From positions 419,437 to 483,436 of the forward strand of contig NZ_FNCC01000007.1 of the NCBI RefSeq assembly GCF_900100955.1: a stretch of DNA of 64,000 bases. The letters are read 5' to 3'. Positions 55,958 to 64,000 of the stretch are shown here, piece after piece. Position 1 is the first letter of the stretch. Each line of letters begins with the position of its first letter. The notes beneath the pieces were generated by a model. The model did not search any database, was not told the DNA's origin, and saw only the letters and a list, made by a program, of their open reading frames with translations. Source of the stretch: Lentzea fradiae (GTDB lineage Bacteria; Actinomycetota; Actinomycetes; Mycobacteriales; Pseudonocardiaceae). Made by a program: the position numbers and the translations under genes.

Positions 55958-58165
55958 TCAGTTCGAAAGTGTGTGGAGGTCTACCTCCAGGGTGGTGCCC
56001 TGCCACAGCTGGGCGAGCTCGACCCGGTCCCGCGACCTCCCCCGCCACCCGCTGCGGATGCGCCGCACCACCTGCGTCTTCGCCGGGTCGGCCGCCTCCG
56101 CCTCGATCACGACGTCCCTGCCGTTCTCCAGGTGGACGACGGCCCTGCGGAACTTCGGCGCGTGCGGCACGAACTCCCCCGTCCCCGGCACCGCCGGGTA
56201 CAGACCGAGCGCGCTGAACACGTACCACGCCGACATCGTGCCGAGGTCGTCGTTGCCGGTGACTCCCGCGGGCCCGTTGACGAACAACGTCTGCGCCGCC
56301 CGCACCACCACCGACGTCTTCTCCGGCTTGCCGATGAGCGCGTACATCCACGGCGCGTGCAGGTCCGGCTCGTTGTTCGGGTTGTAGCGGAACTGGTTGT
56401 AGTAGTCGTACGGCCCGACCACCCACTTCTCCCGCACCGTCCGCGCCGGGTCGGCGAGCAGGTCGGGGTAGGCGAAGAAGTCGTCGAGCCGCGCCTCCGC
56501 GGCCGCCACCCCACCCATCGCCGTCACCAGCCCGGTGACGTCGTGCTGCGCGAGCCACTGGTACTGCCACGCCGTGCCCTCGTGAAACCCGTCAGCCCCC
56601 TGCGGCGTGTAGGGCGTGAGCCACGAGCCGTCGGCCAGCTTGGGCCGGGGAAACCCGGAAAAACCGCGATCCGTGACCGTGTGGTCCCACAGCGTGCGGT
56701 GGTTCAGCCCCCGCAACCGAAACCGCTCGGCGTCCTCGGCGTGCCCCAGCTCCTCGGCCATGATCGCCAGCGTCGCGTCGGCCAGCGCGTACTCCAACGT
56801 CGCGGACGCGCCGTGATGCGGATCGGTGTCCTGCCCCTTCTTCGGAAAGCGCTTGTCGTACTGGACGAACCCCTTCGCGAGATAGTTCGGGTTGCCGGAC
56901 CGCCCCTGAAACCGCGAGGACTCCGGCGGAACCCCGTCCACGTTCTGCACCAGAGCGGCGTAAGCCTGCTCCTCCAGCCCGTCGAGGTGCCCGAACCGCC
57001 ACAGGTCGACCAGGAACGGCGTGACCGGGTCCCCGGTCATGCAGTTGGTCTCCTGGTTGGCGAACGCCCACCGCGGCAACCATCCACCCTGCTCGTGGAT
57101 GGCGAGAACACTCCTCGCGATGTCCTTGGAACGCGCGGTGCGCAGCAGAGCGAGAAGCTGGTTGTGAGCACGATAGGTGTCCCACAACGAGTAGTACTCG
57201 TAGTAGGTCCAGCCGTCCGCGCGGTGGACCTCTCCGTCAAACCCCCGATACCGCCCGTCGACATCACTTCCGGTCAACGGCTGAAGCAACACGTGGTAGA
57301 GCGCGGTGTAGAAAACCGCCCGCTCATCCCAGTCGTCCGTCTCGATCTCGACGCACCCGAGCTCATCCCGCCAAGCCTGTTGAGCCTCGTTCCGAAGCTC
57401 GTCGAACGTCTTCCCACCGGTTTCGCGTTCGAGGTTGCCGGTGGCCCCAGCCTCGTCCACTTGAGACAGTGATGTCGCAGCCGTGACCGGCCCGGGGGAG
57501 AACTTCACCCAGGCTCCCCGAACCCCGGCACCACCACCGCTGGCCCGCTCCCCGGCCTTGGCCCCGCCCCGGTCCCACACCCCGAAACTCTCGAAGGGCC
57601 GGTCGAACCGAGTCGTGAAGTACGTGAGGTACGGCCGTCCACCACAAAACGCCTGAGTCTCGACAGTCCCGGTAATCGTCCGGTCGTCCACGACCCGAAC
57701 CGAACTACGGCTGACCGGCTCCTTGTCGTTCGCCTGACCCACATTCACCAGGAGCACACCCTCGACCCCACCGGGGAACGTGTACCGCTCCACCCCCGCC
57801 CGCGTGGTGGCGGTGCACTCCACCGTGATCCCGTCTGCGAGCTTGACCTTGTAATACCCCGGCTTACCGATCTCGCCGTCATGGGAGTAGGCACTCGCAT
57901 AGACCTTGTGATCAAAACTCCGCGGCAACCTCGCCACCGGCAGGATCGGCACCAGACCGCCTTGCTCCCAGCACCCCGCACCCGACAGGAAGAAGTGCCC
58001 GAAGCCGCGGATCTTCTCGTCGTCATACCGATAACCGGCGTAATGGGACCCGACCGGACTCGAATGCGCCTTCCCGAAGGGCATGGAGGCCCCGGGAAAG
58101 GTGTTGCCCTCGTCCTTCGTGCCGATGAAGGTGTTGACCGACTCGATGGGATCCAGTGCGTCCAC
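55958..58165 (-). CDS. GH92 alpha-mannosidase without signal peptide
   Basis: 735 residues from GTG 58165; the N-terminus (VDALDPIESVNTFIGTKDEG) runs straight into the catalytic fold, so the enzyme is probably cytoplasmic. GH92 motifs: NTFPGASMPFGKAHSSPVG, FLSGAGCWEQGG, Glu in FHEGTAWQYQWLAQHDV (about 527) and VTGNDDLGTMSAWYVFSALG (about 634). No accessory beta domains, unlike the enzyme at 14809-18066. It lies divergently next to the LacI/ManA-like/ABC operon, which suggests intracellular trimming of imported manno-oligosaccharide. Confidence 0.92.
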   Translation of the reverse strand: MDALDPIESVNTFIGTKDEGNTFPGASMPFGKAHSSPVGSHYAGYRYDDEKIRGFGHFFLSGAGCWEQGGLVPILPVARLPRSFDHKVYASAYSHDGEIGKPGYYKVKLADGITVECTATTRAGVERYTFPGGVEGVLLVNVGQANDKEPVSRSSVRVVDDRTITGTVETQAFCGGRPYLTYFTTRFDRPFESFGVWDRGGAKAGERASGGGAGVRGAWVKFSPGPVTAATSLSQVDEAGATGNLERETGGKTFDELRNEAQQAWRDELGCVEIETDDWDERAVFYTALYHVLLQPLTGSDVDGRYRGFDGEVHRADGWTYYEYYSLWDTYRAHNQLLALLRTARSKDIARSVLAIHEQGGWLPRWAFANQETNCMTGDPVTPFLVDLWRFGHLDGLEEQAYAALVQNVDGVPPESSRFQGRSGNPNYLAKGFVQYDKRFPKKGQDTDPHHGASATLEYALADATLAIMAEELGHAEDAERFRLRGLNHRTLWDHTVTDRGFSGFPRPKLADGSWLTPYTPQGADGFHEGTAWQYQWLAQHDVTGLVTAMGGVAAAEARLDDFFAYPDLLADPARTVREKWVVGPYDYYNQFRYNPNNEPDLHAPWMYALIGKPEKTSVVVRAAQTLFVNGPAGVTGNDDLGTMSAWYVFSALGLYPAVPGTGEFVPHAPKFRRAVVHLENGRDVVIEAEAADPAKTQVVRRIRSGWRGRSRDRVELAQLWQGTTLEVDLHTLSN

Positions 58166-58202
58166 ACCTTCACCTTAAGGTCCGGAGGTACTGTCCGCCG
58201 CT

Positions 58203-58234
58203 GCCCGTCACGCACCCCGCCCGTCACGCACCCC
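58203..58234. repeat. 16-bp tandem repeat, two units
   Basis: GCCCGTCACGCACCCC occurs twice back to back, and its first five bases recur at the start of the adjoining 161-bp repeat copy B. Confidence 0.85.
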
Positions 58235-58392
58235 GCCCGTGTGTCATCCATCCAGTGGTCACCGCCTCCTCTGCGTGACATGGCTTTCGCACGCGGGGTC
58301 CCCGCGTATCACTGCAACGAACGCGGGGCCCCCGCGTCCCCGGCGGGAAACACGAAAGAGAGTCGCGAGCGAGGCGGAGCGTTACGGACAGC
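58232..58392. repeat. 161-bp dispersed repeat, copy B
   Basis: Homologue of 49046-49206 of identical length. It carries two palindromes with ACGCGGGG arms around one base, at 58291-58307 and 58321-58337 (centres 30 bp apart), followed by the conserved GGGAAACACGAAAGAGAG block. Confidence 0.8.
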
Positions 58393-58787
58393 ACCTGTGA
58401 GAGTGTGCTCGGAGGGATCCGTCGAACGCCCCTGAGTCCGGCGATGCGAAGCGAGCCGTCCTCCCCGGTGCCGCCGGTGCGGTGAGGTCGCGGCTCGGTC
58501 GGCCCCTGGTCCACTCAGGGACGGGCCCGGCCGGCTCCACCGCCACACACCTCACCCGGAGTAGGGACCGGGCCGGGATGCAGCCGCCGCTGACAGCACC
58601 CCGGCCCGGGGGCAAGTGCCGGCGCGCGAGCGCCGTGCGTCACCTGATCATCGCTGAGCGCACACGGTCCAGGTCAAGAGCGCGCCGGGCACTTGTCCAC
58701 TTCCGGACATCAGTGGGAAAAAGCGAATCCTCCGACCAGCCCGGAAGTGTTGACATCGACGTAAAGCCGGGGTGAGATACGGCCACT

Positions 58788-59831
58788 ATGACAACGTTGT
58801 CCCCCAGCGGCCCCATCGCCGGGCAGCGCAAGGTCCGTCGCGCGACGATGAACGACGTCGCGCGGCTGGCGGGCGTGAGCATCAAGACCGTCTCGCGTGT
58901 CGTGAACGACGAGCCGGGTGTGCACCCGTCCACCGCCGAGCGCGTGCTCGCCGCCATCGACCAGCTCGGGTTCCGGCGGAACCTCAGTGCCCGCAACCTG
59001 CGCCGGGGGTCCTCCACCGGCACGATCGGGCTGGTGCTGGAGGACGTCGGCAACCCGTTCTACTCCGGCGTGACCCGCGCTGTCGAGGAGATCGCGCGGC
59101 TGCGGGGCAGACAGGTGATCTCCGGGTCCTCCGACGAGGATCCGGGGCGGGAGCGGGAGCTCGCGCTCGAGTTCTGCTCCCGCAGGGTGGACGGGCTGTT
59201 GATCGTGCCCGCCGGGCTGCAGCACAGTTACCTGGTGCCGGAGATGCGCGCGGGAACGCCCGTGGTCTTCCTGGACCGGCCCGCCGGGGACGTCGTGGCG
59301 GACACGGTCCTGGTGGACAACATCGGCGGCACCGTCGAGGCCGTCACGCACCTGGCCGCGCACGGGCACCGCCGCATCGCGTTCCTCGGGGACGCGCCGG
59401 ACATCTTCACCGCCAACGAGCGGCTGCGCGGGTACCGCGAGGGCTGCGTGCGGACCGGGATCGGGTACCACGAGGAGCTCGTGGCGATGGGGCCGCACGA
59501 CGAGGGCAGCGTGGCCGCCACGCTGCGGCGGCTGCGGACCCTGCGCGAGCCCGCCACGGCGATCGTGGCCGGCAACAACCGCATCACCGTGCACATCCTG
59601 CGCTCGCTCGCCGGGAGCGCGGAACGGCCCGCGCTGGTGGGTTTCGACGACTTCGAGCTCGCCGACCTGTTGTCGCCGCCGGTGACCGTGATCGCGCACG
59701 ACGCGAGCGCGCTCGGCAAGGCGGCCTCCGACCTGTTGTTCGCCCGACTGGACGGCGACAACTCGCCACCGCGCCGCGTCGTGCTGCCGGTGCGTCTGGT
59801 GCCACGAGGATCCGGGGAGGTCCACGCGTGA
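58788..59831 (+). CDS. LacI family transcriptional regulator
   Basis: 347 residues from ATG 58788. LacI HTH at about residues 20-45 (TMNDVARLAGVSIKTVSRVV), hinge GFRRNLSARNLRRG, then the periplasmic-binding-like core (TIGLVLEDVGNPFYSGVTRA, GLLIVPAG, TPVVFLDRP, PALVGFDDFELADLL). It overlaps the next gene by 4 bases (GTGA) and heads the sugar operon. A LacI-type palindrome GACAACGTTGTC lies across its own start codon and again in the permease gene, so it is likely a local, autoregulated repressor. Confidence 0.92.
   Translation: MTTLSPSGPIAGQRKVRRATMNDVARLAGVSIKTVSRVVNDEPGVHPSTAERVLAAIDQLGFRRNLSARNLRRGSSTGTIGLVLEDVGNPFYSGVTRAVEEIARLRGRQVISGSSDEDPGRERELALEFCSRRVDGLLIVPAGLQHSYLVPEMRAGTPVVFLDRPAGDVVADTVLVDNIGGTVEAVTHLAAHGHRRIAFLGDAPDIFTANERLRGYREGCVRTGIGYHEELVAMGPHDEGSVAATLRRLRTLREPATAIVAGNNRITVHILRSLAGSAERPALVGFDDFELADLLSPPVTVIAHDASALGKAASDLLFARLDGDNSPPRRVVLPVRLVPRGSGEVHA
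58790..58801. promoter_or_regulatory. LacI operator candidate 1
   Basis: GACAACGTTGTC, a perfect 12-bp palindrome with the central CG typical of LacI sites, starting at the G of the lacI start codon. Autorepression is implied. Confidence 0.7.
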
Positions 59832-60850
59832 GTTCTGGTGTTCTCCACCAGCCTGTCAACCTGCCGGCCAACCAGCCGAAGCAGTTCTACCGCGGCGGCG
59901 AGGCGATCGCCGCGCTGCGCGGCGGGACGAGCGGCGACTTCGGCCCCGAGGACTGGGTGGCGTCCACGACGACGCTGTTCGGCCGCCCGGACGCCGGGTT
60001 GACGACGTTGCCGGACGGGGTGCTGCTGCGCGACGCGGTCGAGGCGGACCCCACCGGCTGGCTCGGCCCCGACCACGTGGCGAAGTTCGGCGCGGACACG
60101 GCGTTGCTGGTCAAGCTGCTCGACGCGGGACAGCGGCTGCCCGTGCACTGCCACCCGTCGAACGCCTTCGCGTCCTCGCACCTGAACTGCCGCCACGGCA
60201 AGACGGAGGCGTGGATCGTCGTCGGCACGACCGGGCCGAACCCGACCGTCTACATCGGATTCCGGGACGACGTGCCCGCGGAGACGGTCGCGGAGTGGGT
60301 CGCCACGCAGAACACCAAGGCGATGCTGGACTCGCTGAACCCGGTGTGCGTGCGGCCCGGCGACACGGTGTTCGTGCCCGCGGGGGTTCCCCATGCGATC
60401 GGCGAGGGCGTCTTCATCGTCGAGCTGCAACAGCCCACCGACTTCTCGGTGACGCTGGAGTGGGAGGGGTTCCTGGCCAACGCGGACATCGGGCACCTCG
60501 GCCTCGGCTACGACGTGGCGCTCGGCTGCGTGGACCGCACCGGCTGGGGCGGTCAGCTCGAGAAGCTGGTGCGGCAGACGTCGGAGAGGTGGGCGCCGTC
60601 GGTCGACCTGCTCGGCTCCGACGCGGACCCGTTCTTCCAGGCGGACCGCCTGCACGTGGAGGGCTCCTTCGCGCTGGAGCCGTCGTTCGCCGTGCTCGTG
60701 GTGCTCGAAGGTACCGGCCGGCTCGGTGAGCTGGAGGTGCGCAAGGGCAGCACCGTCGTCGTGCCGCACGCGGCGGGCGAGCCGGTGCTGACCGGTGACC
60801 TGGTGGCGATCCGCTGCCGTCCGCCCGTCTTGTCCACTGTGGAGGGATAA
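59828..60850 (+). CDS. Class I mannose-6-phosphate isomerase-like cupin protein
   Basis: 340 residues from GTG 59828. Zinc-cupin features: LLVKLLDAGQRLPVHCHPSN (metal His pair), HGKTEAWIVVGT (His/Glu), RPGDTVFVPAGVPHAIGEGV, and a second cupin-like half ending VVLEGTGRLGELEVRKGSTV. The family interconverts mannose-6-phosphate and fructose-6-phosphate. Coupled to lacI and followed by sugar ABC genes, so it probably feeds imported mannose into glycolysis. No sugar kinase is encoded in the visible operon. Confidence 0.8.
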   Translation: MSSGVLHQPVNLPANQPKQFYRGGEAIAALRGGTSGDFGPEDWVASTTTLFGRPDAGLTTLPDGVLLRDAVEADPTGWLGPDHVAKFGADTALLVKLLDAGQRLPVHCHPSNAFASSHLNCRHGKTEAWIVVGTTGPNPTVYIGFRDDVPAETVAEWVATQNTKAMLDSLNPVCVRPGDTVFVPAGVPHAIGEGVFIVELQQPTDFSVTLEWEGFLANADIGHLGLGYDVALGCVDRTGWGGQLEKLVRQTSERWAPSVDLLGSDADPFFQADRLHVEGSFALEPSFAVLVVLEGTGRLGELEVRKGSTVVVPHAAGEPVLTGDLVAIRCRPPVLSTVEG

Positions 60851-60854
60851 TGCG

Positions 60855-61619
60855 ATGAGCCGGCCCTTGCTGGAGGCTCGTGATCTCACGAAGAGCTACG
60901 GCACCGTGGAAGCGCTCCGCGGTGCGTCGTTCACCGCCTACCCCGGCGAGGTCGTGTCGCTGATCGGCGACAACGGCGCGGGAAAGTCCACCCTCGTGAA
61001 GTGCCTCTGCGGGGTGGAGCAGCCGACGGGAGGCACGCTGCTGTTCGAGGGCGAGCCGCTGACCCTCGGCTCCCCCAACGACGCCCGCGACCGCGGCATC
61101 GAGACGGTGTTCCAGGACCTCGCCGTGGCACCGGACCTCGACCCGGCCGCGAACATGTTCCTGGGCCGGGAGATCCTCAAGCCCGGTGTCCTGGGTTGGC
61201 TGGGCGTCCTCGACAAGAAGGCGATGCGCAGACAGGCCGCCGAGCACTTCACGCGGTTCGGCGCCACGTTGCAGAGCATCGACGTGCCGATCGCCGCGCT
61301 GTCCGGCGGCCAGCGCCAGTCGGTCGCCGTCGCGCGGTCCGTCGCCTGGGCGTCGAAGCTCGTGTTCATGGACGAACCGACGGCCGCACTCGGTGTGGTG
61401 CAACGGGAACGCGTCCTCGAGGTCATCAAGCGGGTCCGCGACGAGGGTGTCGCGGTCGTGCTGATCTCGCACAACATGCCCGAGGTGCTGTCGGTGTCCG
61501 ACCGCGTCGAGGTGCTGCGCCTCGGCAGGCGCGTGGCGCGGTTCACGGCGGCGGAGACGACCGTCGAGGAGCTCGTCGGTGCGATGACAGGGGCGTTGTC
61601 CCAGGAGGACGCGGCATGA
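60855..61619 (+). CDS. Sugar ABC transporter ATP-binding protein (FrcA-like)
   Basis: 254 residues from ATG 60855 with GGAGG upstream. A single ABC domain: Walker A GDNGAGKSTLVKCL, signature LSGGQRQSVAVARSV, Walker B KLVFMDEPTAALGV, and switch His in LISHNMPEVL. Single-domain length fits the fructose/mannose FrcA type rather than the two-domain RbsA/XylG type. Overlaps the permease gene (ATGA). Confidence 0.92.
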   Translation: MSRPLLEARDLTKSYGTVEALRGASFTAYPGEVVSLIGDNGAGKSTLVKCLCGVEQPTGGTLLFEGEPLTLGSPNDARDRGIETVFQDLAVAPDLDPAANMFLGREILKPGVLGWLGVLDKKAMRRQAAEHFTRFGATLQSIDVPIAALSGGQRQSVAVARSVAWASKLVFMDEPTAALGVVQRERVLEVIKRVRDEGVAVVLISHNMPEVLSVSDRVEVLRLGRRVARFTAAETTVEELVGAMTGALSQEDAA

Positions 61620-62653
61620 CGACCGACGAGAAGACAACGTTGTCAACTCTGCCGGGCGAGCGGCGCACGCCGTTGCTCAGGCGTCTGACCGGCGCGAACA
61701 CGCTGTGGATCGGTCTGGTGCTGCTGGTGCTGGTCGCCGTGTTCGGGGCGATCCGGCCGGACGCGGTCTTCCAGGTCACGACGCTGCAGTTCCTGCTCGC
61801 CGAGACCGCCGTGCTGCTGGTGCTCTCGGTCGGCATGACGTTCGTGATCATCACGTCCGGCATCGACCTGTCCGTGGGCTCGGTGCTGGTGTTCGCGTCG
61901 GTCAGCTCCGCGATGGCGATGAACGCGGTCTCCGGCGGCGACGCGACGAACGCGGGCTGGGGCGTGATCGGGTTCGGCCTGCTGGTCGCGCTCGTCAGCG
62001 GCGCGGTGTGGGGGCTGCTCAACGGCCTGCTGGTCGCGCGGGCGAAGATCCCTCCGCTGATCGTGACGCTGGGCTCGTTCGGCGCGGCGCAGGGCGCGGC
62101 CCTGTTGCTCAACAACGGTTCCAACGTCTCCGGCATCCCGGACCGGCTCAACCGCACCTTCGGCTCCGGCACGTACTTCGGCATCCCGAACATCGTGATC
62201 GTGGCCGCGGTCGTCACGGCGCTGGGCGCGCTCCTGTTGTCCACCACCAGGTTCGGCCGCTACACCTACGCGGCCGGGTCGAACGAGGAGGCGGCGCGCC
62301 GGGTGGGCATCTCGGTGCGCGGCCACCTGACGAAGGTCTACCTGCTCGCCGGCACGCTCGCGGGGCTGGCGGGGTTCATGGGCAACGCGTTCTTCCGGGT
62401 CGCGGTCGTCACCGGCCACGAGACGGACAACCTGAACGCGATCGCCGCGGTCGTCCTGGGCGGCACGAGCATCTTCGGCGGCACGGGGTCGGCGCTCGGC
62501 ACCGTCTTCGGCGTGTTCATCCCGGCGGTGCTGGAGAAGGGCCTCGTGATCATCGGGGTCAGGGAGTTCTGGCAGCCGATCGCCGTGGCGGTCGTGCTGG
62601 TGGCCGCCGTGTGGCTGGACCAGACGAGGCGGCGGGCGCGCAACCAGCGTTAG
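61616..62653 (+). CDS. Sugar ABC transporter permease (RbsC/FrcC-like)
   Basis: 345 residues from ATG 61616. Eight or more membrane segments with family signatures MTFVIITSGIDLSVGSVLVF, NGLLVARAKIPPLIVTLGSF, AGSNEEAARRVGISV and AVVLGGTSIFGGTGSALGTV. Its first codons contain the second GACAACGTTGTC palindrome, so a LacI roadblock or second promoter is possible. Confidence 0.94.
   Translation: MTTDEKTTLSTLPGERRTPLLRRLTGANTLWIGLVLLVLVAVFGAIRPDAVFQVTTLQFLLAETAVLLVLSVGMTFVIITSGIDLSVGSVLVFASVSSAMAMNAVSGGDATNAGWGVIGFGLLVALVSGAVWGLLNGLLVARAKIPPLIVTLGSFGAAQGAALLLNNGSNVSGIPDRLNRTFGSGTYFGIPNIVIVAAVVTALGALLLSTTRFGRYTYAAGSNEEAARRVGISVRGHLTKVYLLAGTLAGLAGFMGNAFFRVAVVTGHETDNLNAIAAVVLGGTSIFGGTGSALGTVFGVFIPAVLEKGLVIIGVREFWQPIAVAVVLVAAVWLDQTRRRARNQR
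61633..61644. promoter_or_regulatory. LacI operator candidate 2 (inside the permease gene)
   Basis: Exact copy of the 12-bp palindrome at 58790-58801, 17 bases into the permease coding sequence. Confidence 0.55.
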
Positions 62654-62689
62654 GCACGCAAGCAGACGTCAGGAAGGGGTGCTGGACCA

Positions 62690-63664
62690 ATGAAGATCCG
62701 CTCCGCTGTGGCCGTCACGGCCGCGTTCCTCCTCACCGCGTGCGGCGGCGGTGGCCAGATCGGTGACTCGAACCAGGGTGACCAGGCCACGAACAAGAAG
62801 CTGGTGCTGATCCCCGGCATCACCGCGGAACCGTTCTACATCTCGATGCAGTGCGGTTTCGAGGAGGCGGCGAAGGCGGCCGGCTACGAGGTCGACACGC
62901 AGGCTCCCGCGAAGTTCGACGCGGGCCAGCAGACGCCGATCGTCACGGGCGTCCTCGCGTCACGGCCCGCCGCCGTGCTGATCGCGCCGACCGACGACAA
63001 GGCGATGGCCGGTCCGATGAAGCAACTCAAGGACGCGGGCATCAAGGTCGTCGAGGTCGACACCAAGCTGCAGGACACCTCGATCGCGCTGTCCTCGATC
63101 TCCTCCGACAACGAGCAGGGCGGCAAGCTCGCCGCCGAGACGCTGAACAAGCTCGCCGGCGGCAGGTCCGGCTCGGTGCTGGTGCTCAACACCAAGGCCG
63201 GCACGTCCACCACCGACGCCCGCGCCAAGGGCTTCGAGGACGCCATCAAGAACTTCCCGAACCTCAAGTACATCGGCCAGCAGTACACCGACAACGAACC
63301 CGCCACCGCTGCCTCGAAGGTGACGGCGACGCTGGCGGCCAACCCCGACCTGATCGGCGTCTTCGCCACCAACCTGAACACCGGCGAGGGCGCGGCGACC
63401 GGGCTGCGCAACGCGGGCAAGACGGGCGCGGTCAACCTGGTCGGCTTCGACGCGTCGCCGAAGCAGGTCGAGGACCTGAAGGCGGGCACCGTGCAGGCGC
63501 TCATCGCCCAAGACCCGGCCACGATCGGCAGGCAGGGCGTCGAGCAGGCCGTCGCCGCGATCGAGGGCAAGGAGACCGAGCGGGACATCGAGACCGACCT
63601 CGTCGCGATCACGAAGGACGACGCGGAAGCCAACTCGAAGTACTTCTACAAGCAGTCCTGCTGA
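62690..63664 (+). CDS. Sugar-binding lipoprotein of ABC transporter (RbsB/FrcB-like)
   Basis: 324 residues from ATG 62690 with AGGAAGGGG upstream. Lipobox AFLLTACGG (Cys about 18). Type I periplasmic-binding fold: LVLIPGITAEPFYISMQCGF, AAVLIAPTDDKAMAGPMKQL, GVFATNLNTGEGAATGLRNA, NLVGFDASPKQVEDLKAGTV. Delivers the sugar to the permease/ATPase pair encoded just upstream; last gene of the operon before an IS element. Confidence 0.95.
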   Translation: MKIRSAVAVTAAFLLTACGGGGQIGDSNQGDQATNKKLVLIPGITAEPFYISMQCGFEEAAKAAGYEVDTQAPAKFDAGQQTPIVTGVLASRPAAVLIAPTDDKAMAGPMKQLKDAGIKVVEVDTKLQDTSIALSSISSDNEQGGKLAAETLNKLAGGRSGSVLVLNTKAGTSTTDARAKGFEDAIKNFPNLKYIGQQYTDNEPATAASKVTATLAANPDLIGVFATNLNTGEGAATGLRNAGKTGAVNLVGFDASPKQVEDLKAGTVQALIAQDPATIGRQGVEQAVAAIEGKETERDIETDLVAITKDDAEANSKYFYKQSC

Positions 63665-63695
63665 CAGCGGGAAAACAGGGCCGTCCCACTTCTTT

Positions 63696-63753
63696 GAACC
63701 GCTCCCCGGAAGTTGGACTGGGAATCCAGTTCCGACTCTCCGGGGAGTGGTTC
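63696..63753 (+). terminator. Long hairpin at the IS left end
   Basis: 14-base arms with one mismatch plus an inner GGACTGG/CCAGTTCC stem. It could end transcription from the sugar operon or shield transposase translation from readthrough, as subterminal hairpins of IS elements do. Confidence 0.5.
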
Positions 63754-63754
63754 G

Positions 63755-64000
63755 TTGCGTCCACAGAGTTCGTTGTCTGAGCAGCAGCGGGAGTCCGCTG
63801 TTGCGTTGTTCGAGGCCGGGTATGGCAGAGATGCTGTCGCGACCCGGTTGGAGGTGTCCGCGGCGGCGGTGCGACGCTTGCACGATCGTTGGAGGTTGTG
63901 GAGCGCGGGAGCGCTGATGGACAAGCCGGACAGACGGTCGTTCACCTTCGAGTTCAAGCTCGAGGTCGTGCGTCGCTATGTCAGCGGTGAGGCGACCGCG
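63755..64000 (+). CDS. IS3-family transposase OrfA (partial)
   Basis: 82 codons from TTG 63755 (start uncertain) to the window edge, no stop. HTH-like LSEQQRESAVALFEAGYGRD, VATRLEVSAAAVRRLHDRWR, then KPDRRSFTFEFKLEVVRRYV, the beginning of a second HTH typical of IS3/IS150 OrfA. The product binds the element's ends; the catalytic OrfB must lie beyond the edge. Confidence 0.8.
   Translation, partial: MRPQSSLSEQQRESAVALFEAGYGRDAVATRLEVSAAAVRRLHDRWRLWSAGALMDKPDRRSFTFEFKLEVVRRYVSGEATA

Larger units (their letters stand above)
58166..58787. other. 622-bp divergent intergenic region
   Basis: Holds a 16-bp tandem repeat (58203-58234), the second 161-bp repeat (58232-58392) and the promoters of GH92 and lacI. 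The frames in 58240-58780 are short, overlapping and lack ribosome sites. No gene is supported. Confidence 0.6.
63695..64000 (+). mobile_element. IS3-family insertion sequence, left end (continues past window)
   Basis: The presumed left end begins TGAACCGCTCCCCGG about 30 bases after the sugar-binding protein stop. Within it, 63696-63753 is a long imperfect hairpin (GAACCGCTCCCCGG against CCGGGGAGTGGTTC with an inner stem). A transposase OrfA reading frame follows immediately. The exact end and target duplication cannot be set without the right end. Confidence 0.65.

Overview
The window is high-GC actinobacterial DNA. GTG starts and four-base stop/start overlaps are common, many starts look leaderless (a TANNNT hexamer 6-9 nt upstream), and secreted lipoproteins, a Ser/Thr kinase and the GlgE alpha-glucan pathway are all present. 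The gene content fits the order Pseudonocardiales (Lentzea/Saccharothrix/Amycolatopsis-like), but the genus cannot be fixed from the sequence alone. I see no tRNA, rRNA or CRISPR array.

Layout. 0-6.3 kb: a partial DivIVA-like coiled-coil gene, a DegV lipid-binding protein, then a methyltransferase / GH57 branching enzyme / GT4 glucosyltransferase operon facing a hexapeptide-repeat acyltransferase. This resembles the mycobacterial methylglucose lipopolysaccharide (MGLP) genes Rv3030-Rv3034c. 6.3-19.9 kb: an accessory stretch, partly less GC-rich, holding a lipoprotein, an inositol-monophosphatase/regulator pair, a three-gene integrative-element-like (AICE) remnant, orphan or broken toxin-antitoxin parts (DUF1778 fragment, barstar, AbiEi-like protein plus a deleted nucleotidyltransferase), a nucleoside hydrolase, a secreted GH92 mannosidase and a TetR/DUF4267 pair. 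19.9-23.7 kb: two methyltransferases, an enoyl-CoA hydratase and an ABC ATPase in the order of Rv3037c-Rv3041c, so the accessory stretch splits what is one neighbourhood in mycobacteria. 23.8-28.3 kb: glgX, cysteine dioxygenase/rhodanese, and a membrane TPR protein.

28.3-40.5 kb is the core alpha-glucan block: glgP and a membrane Ser/Thr kinase on the minus strand, divergent from glgE-treS-mak-glgB on the plus strand. TreS makes maltose from trehalose, Mak phosphorylates it, GlgE polymerises maltose-1-phosphate, GlgB branches the product, and GlgP/GlgX degrade it. With the GH57/GT4 genes at the left, the window carries two branching enzymes and two chain-elongating systems. 40.6-45.3 kb: two paralogous HExxH lipoproteins flank an oppositely oriented DUF6230/DUF6114-type envelope operon. 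45.3-53.6 kb: an ArsR-acetyltransferase fusion, a thioredoxin-like TPR protein, a SCO6745-like protein with a 20-codon leader ORF, a thiamine-binding protein/MarR pair, a phosphotransferase and an ABC-2 exporter.

53.7-64 kb: a zinc-finger/STAND/LuxR regulator, a second, apparently cytoplasmic GH92 mannosidase, and a LacI-manA-like-ABC sugar operon with matching LacI-type palindromes. An IS3-family element begins just behind that operon and runs off the right edge.

The least explained items are non-coding: a duplicated nested-palindrome array before the AbiEi-like gene, a 161-bp dispersed repeat in two copies (49.05 and 58.23 kb), and a double mini-hairpin repeat in two copies (6.8 and 11.56 kb).
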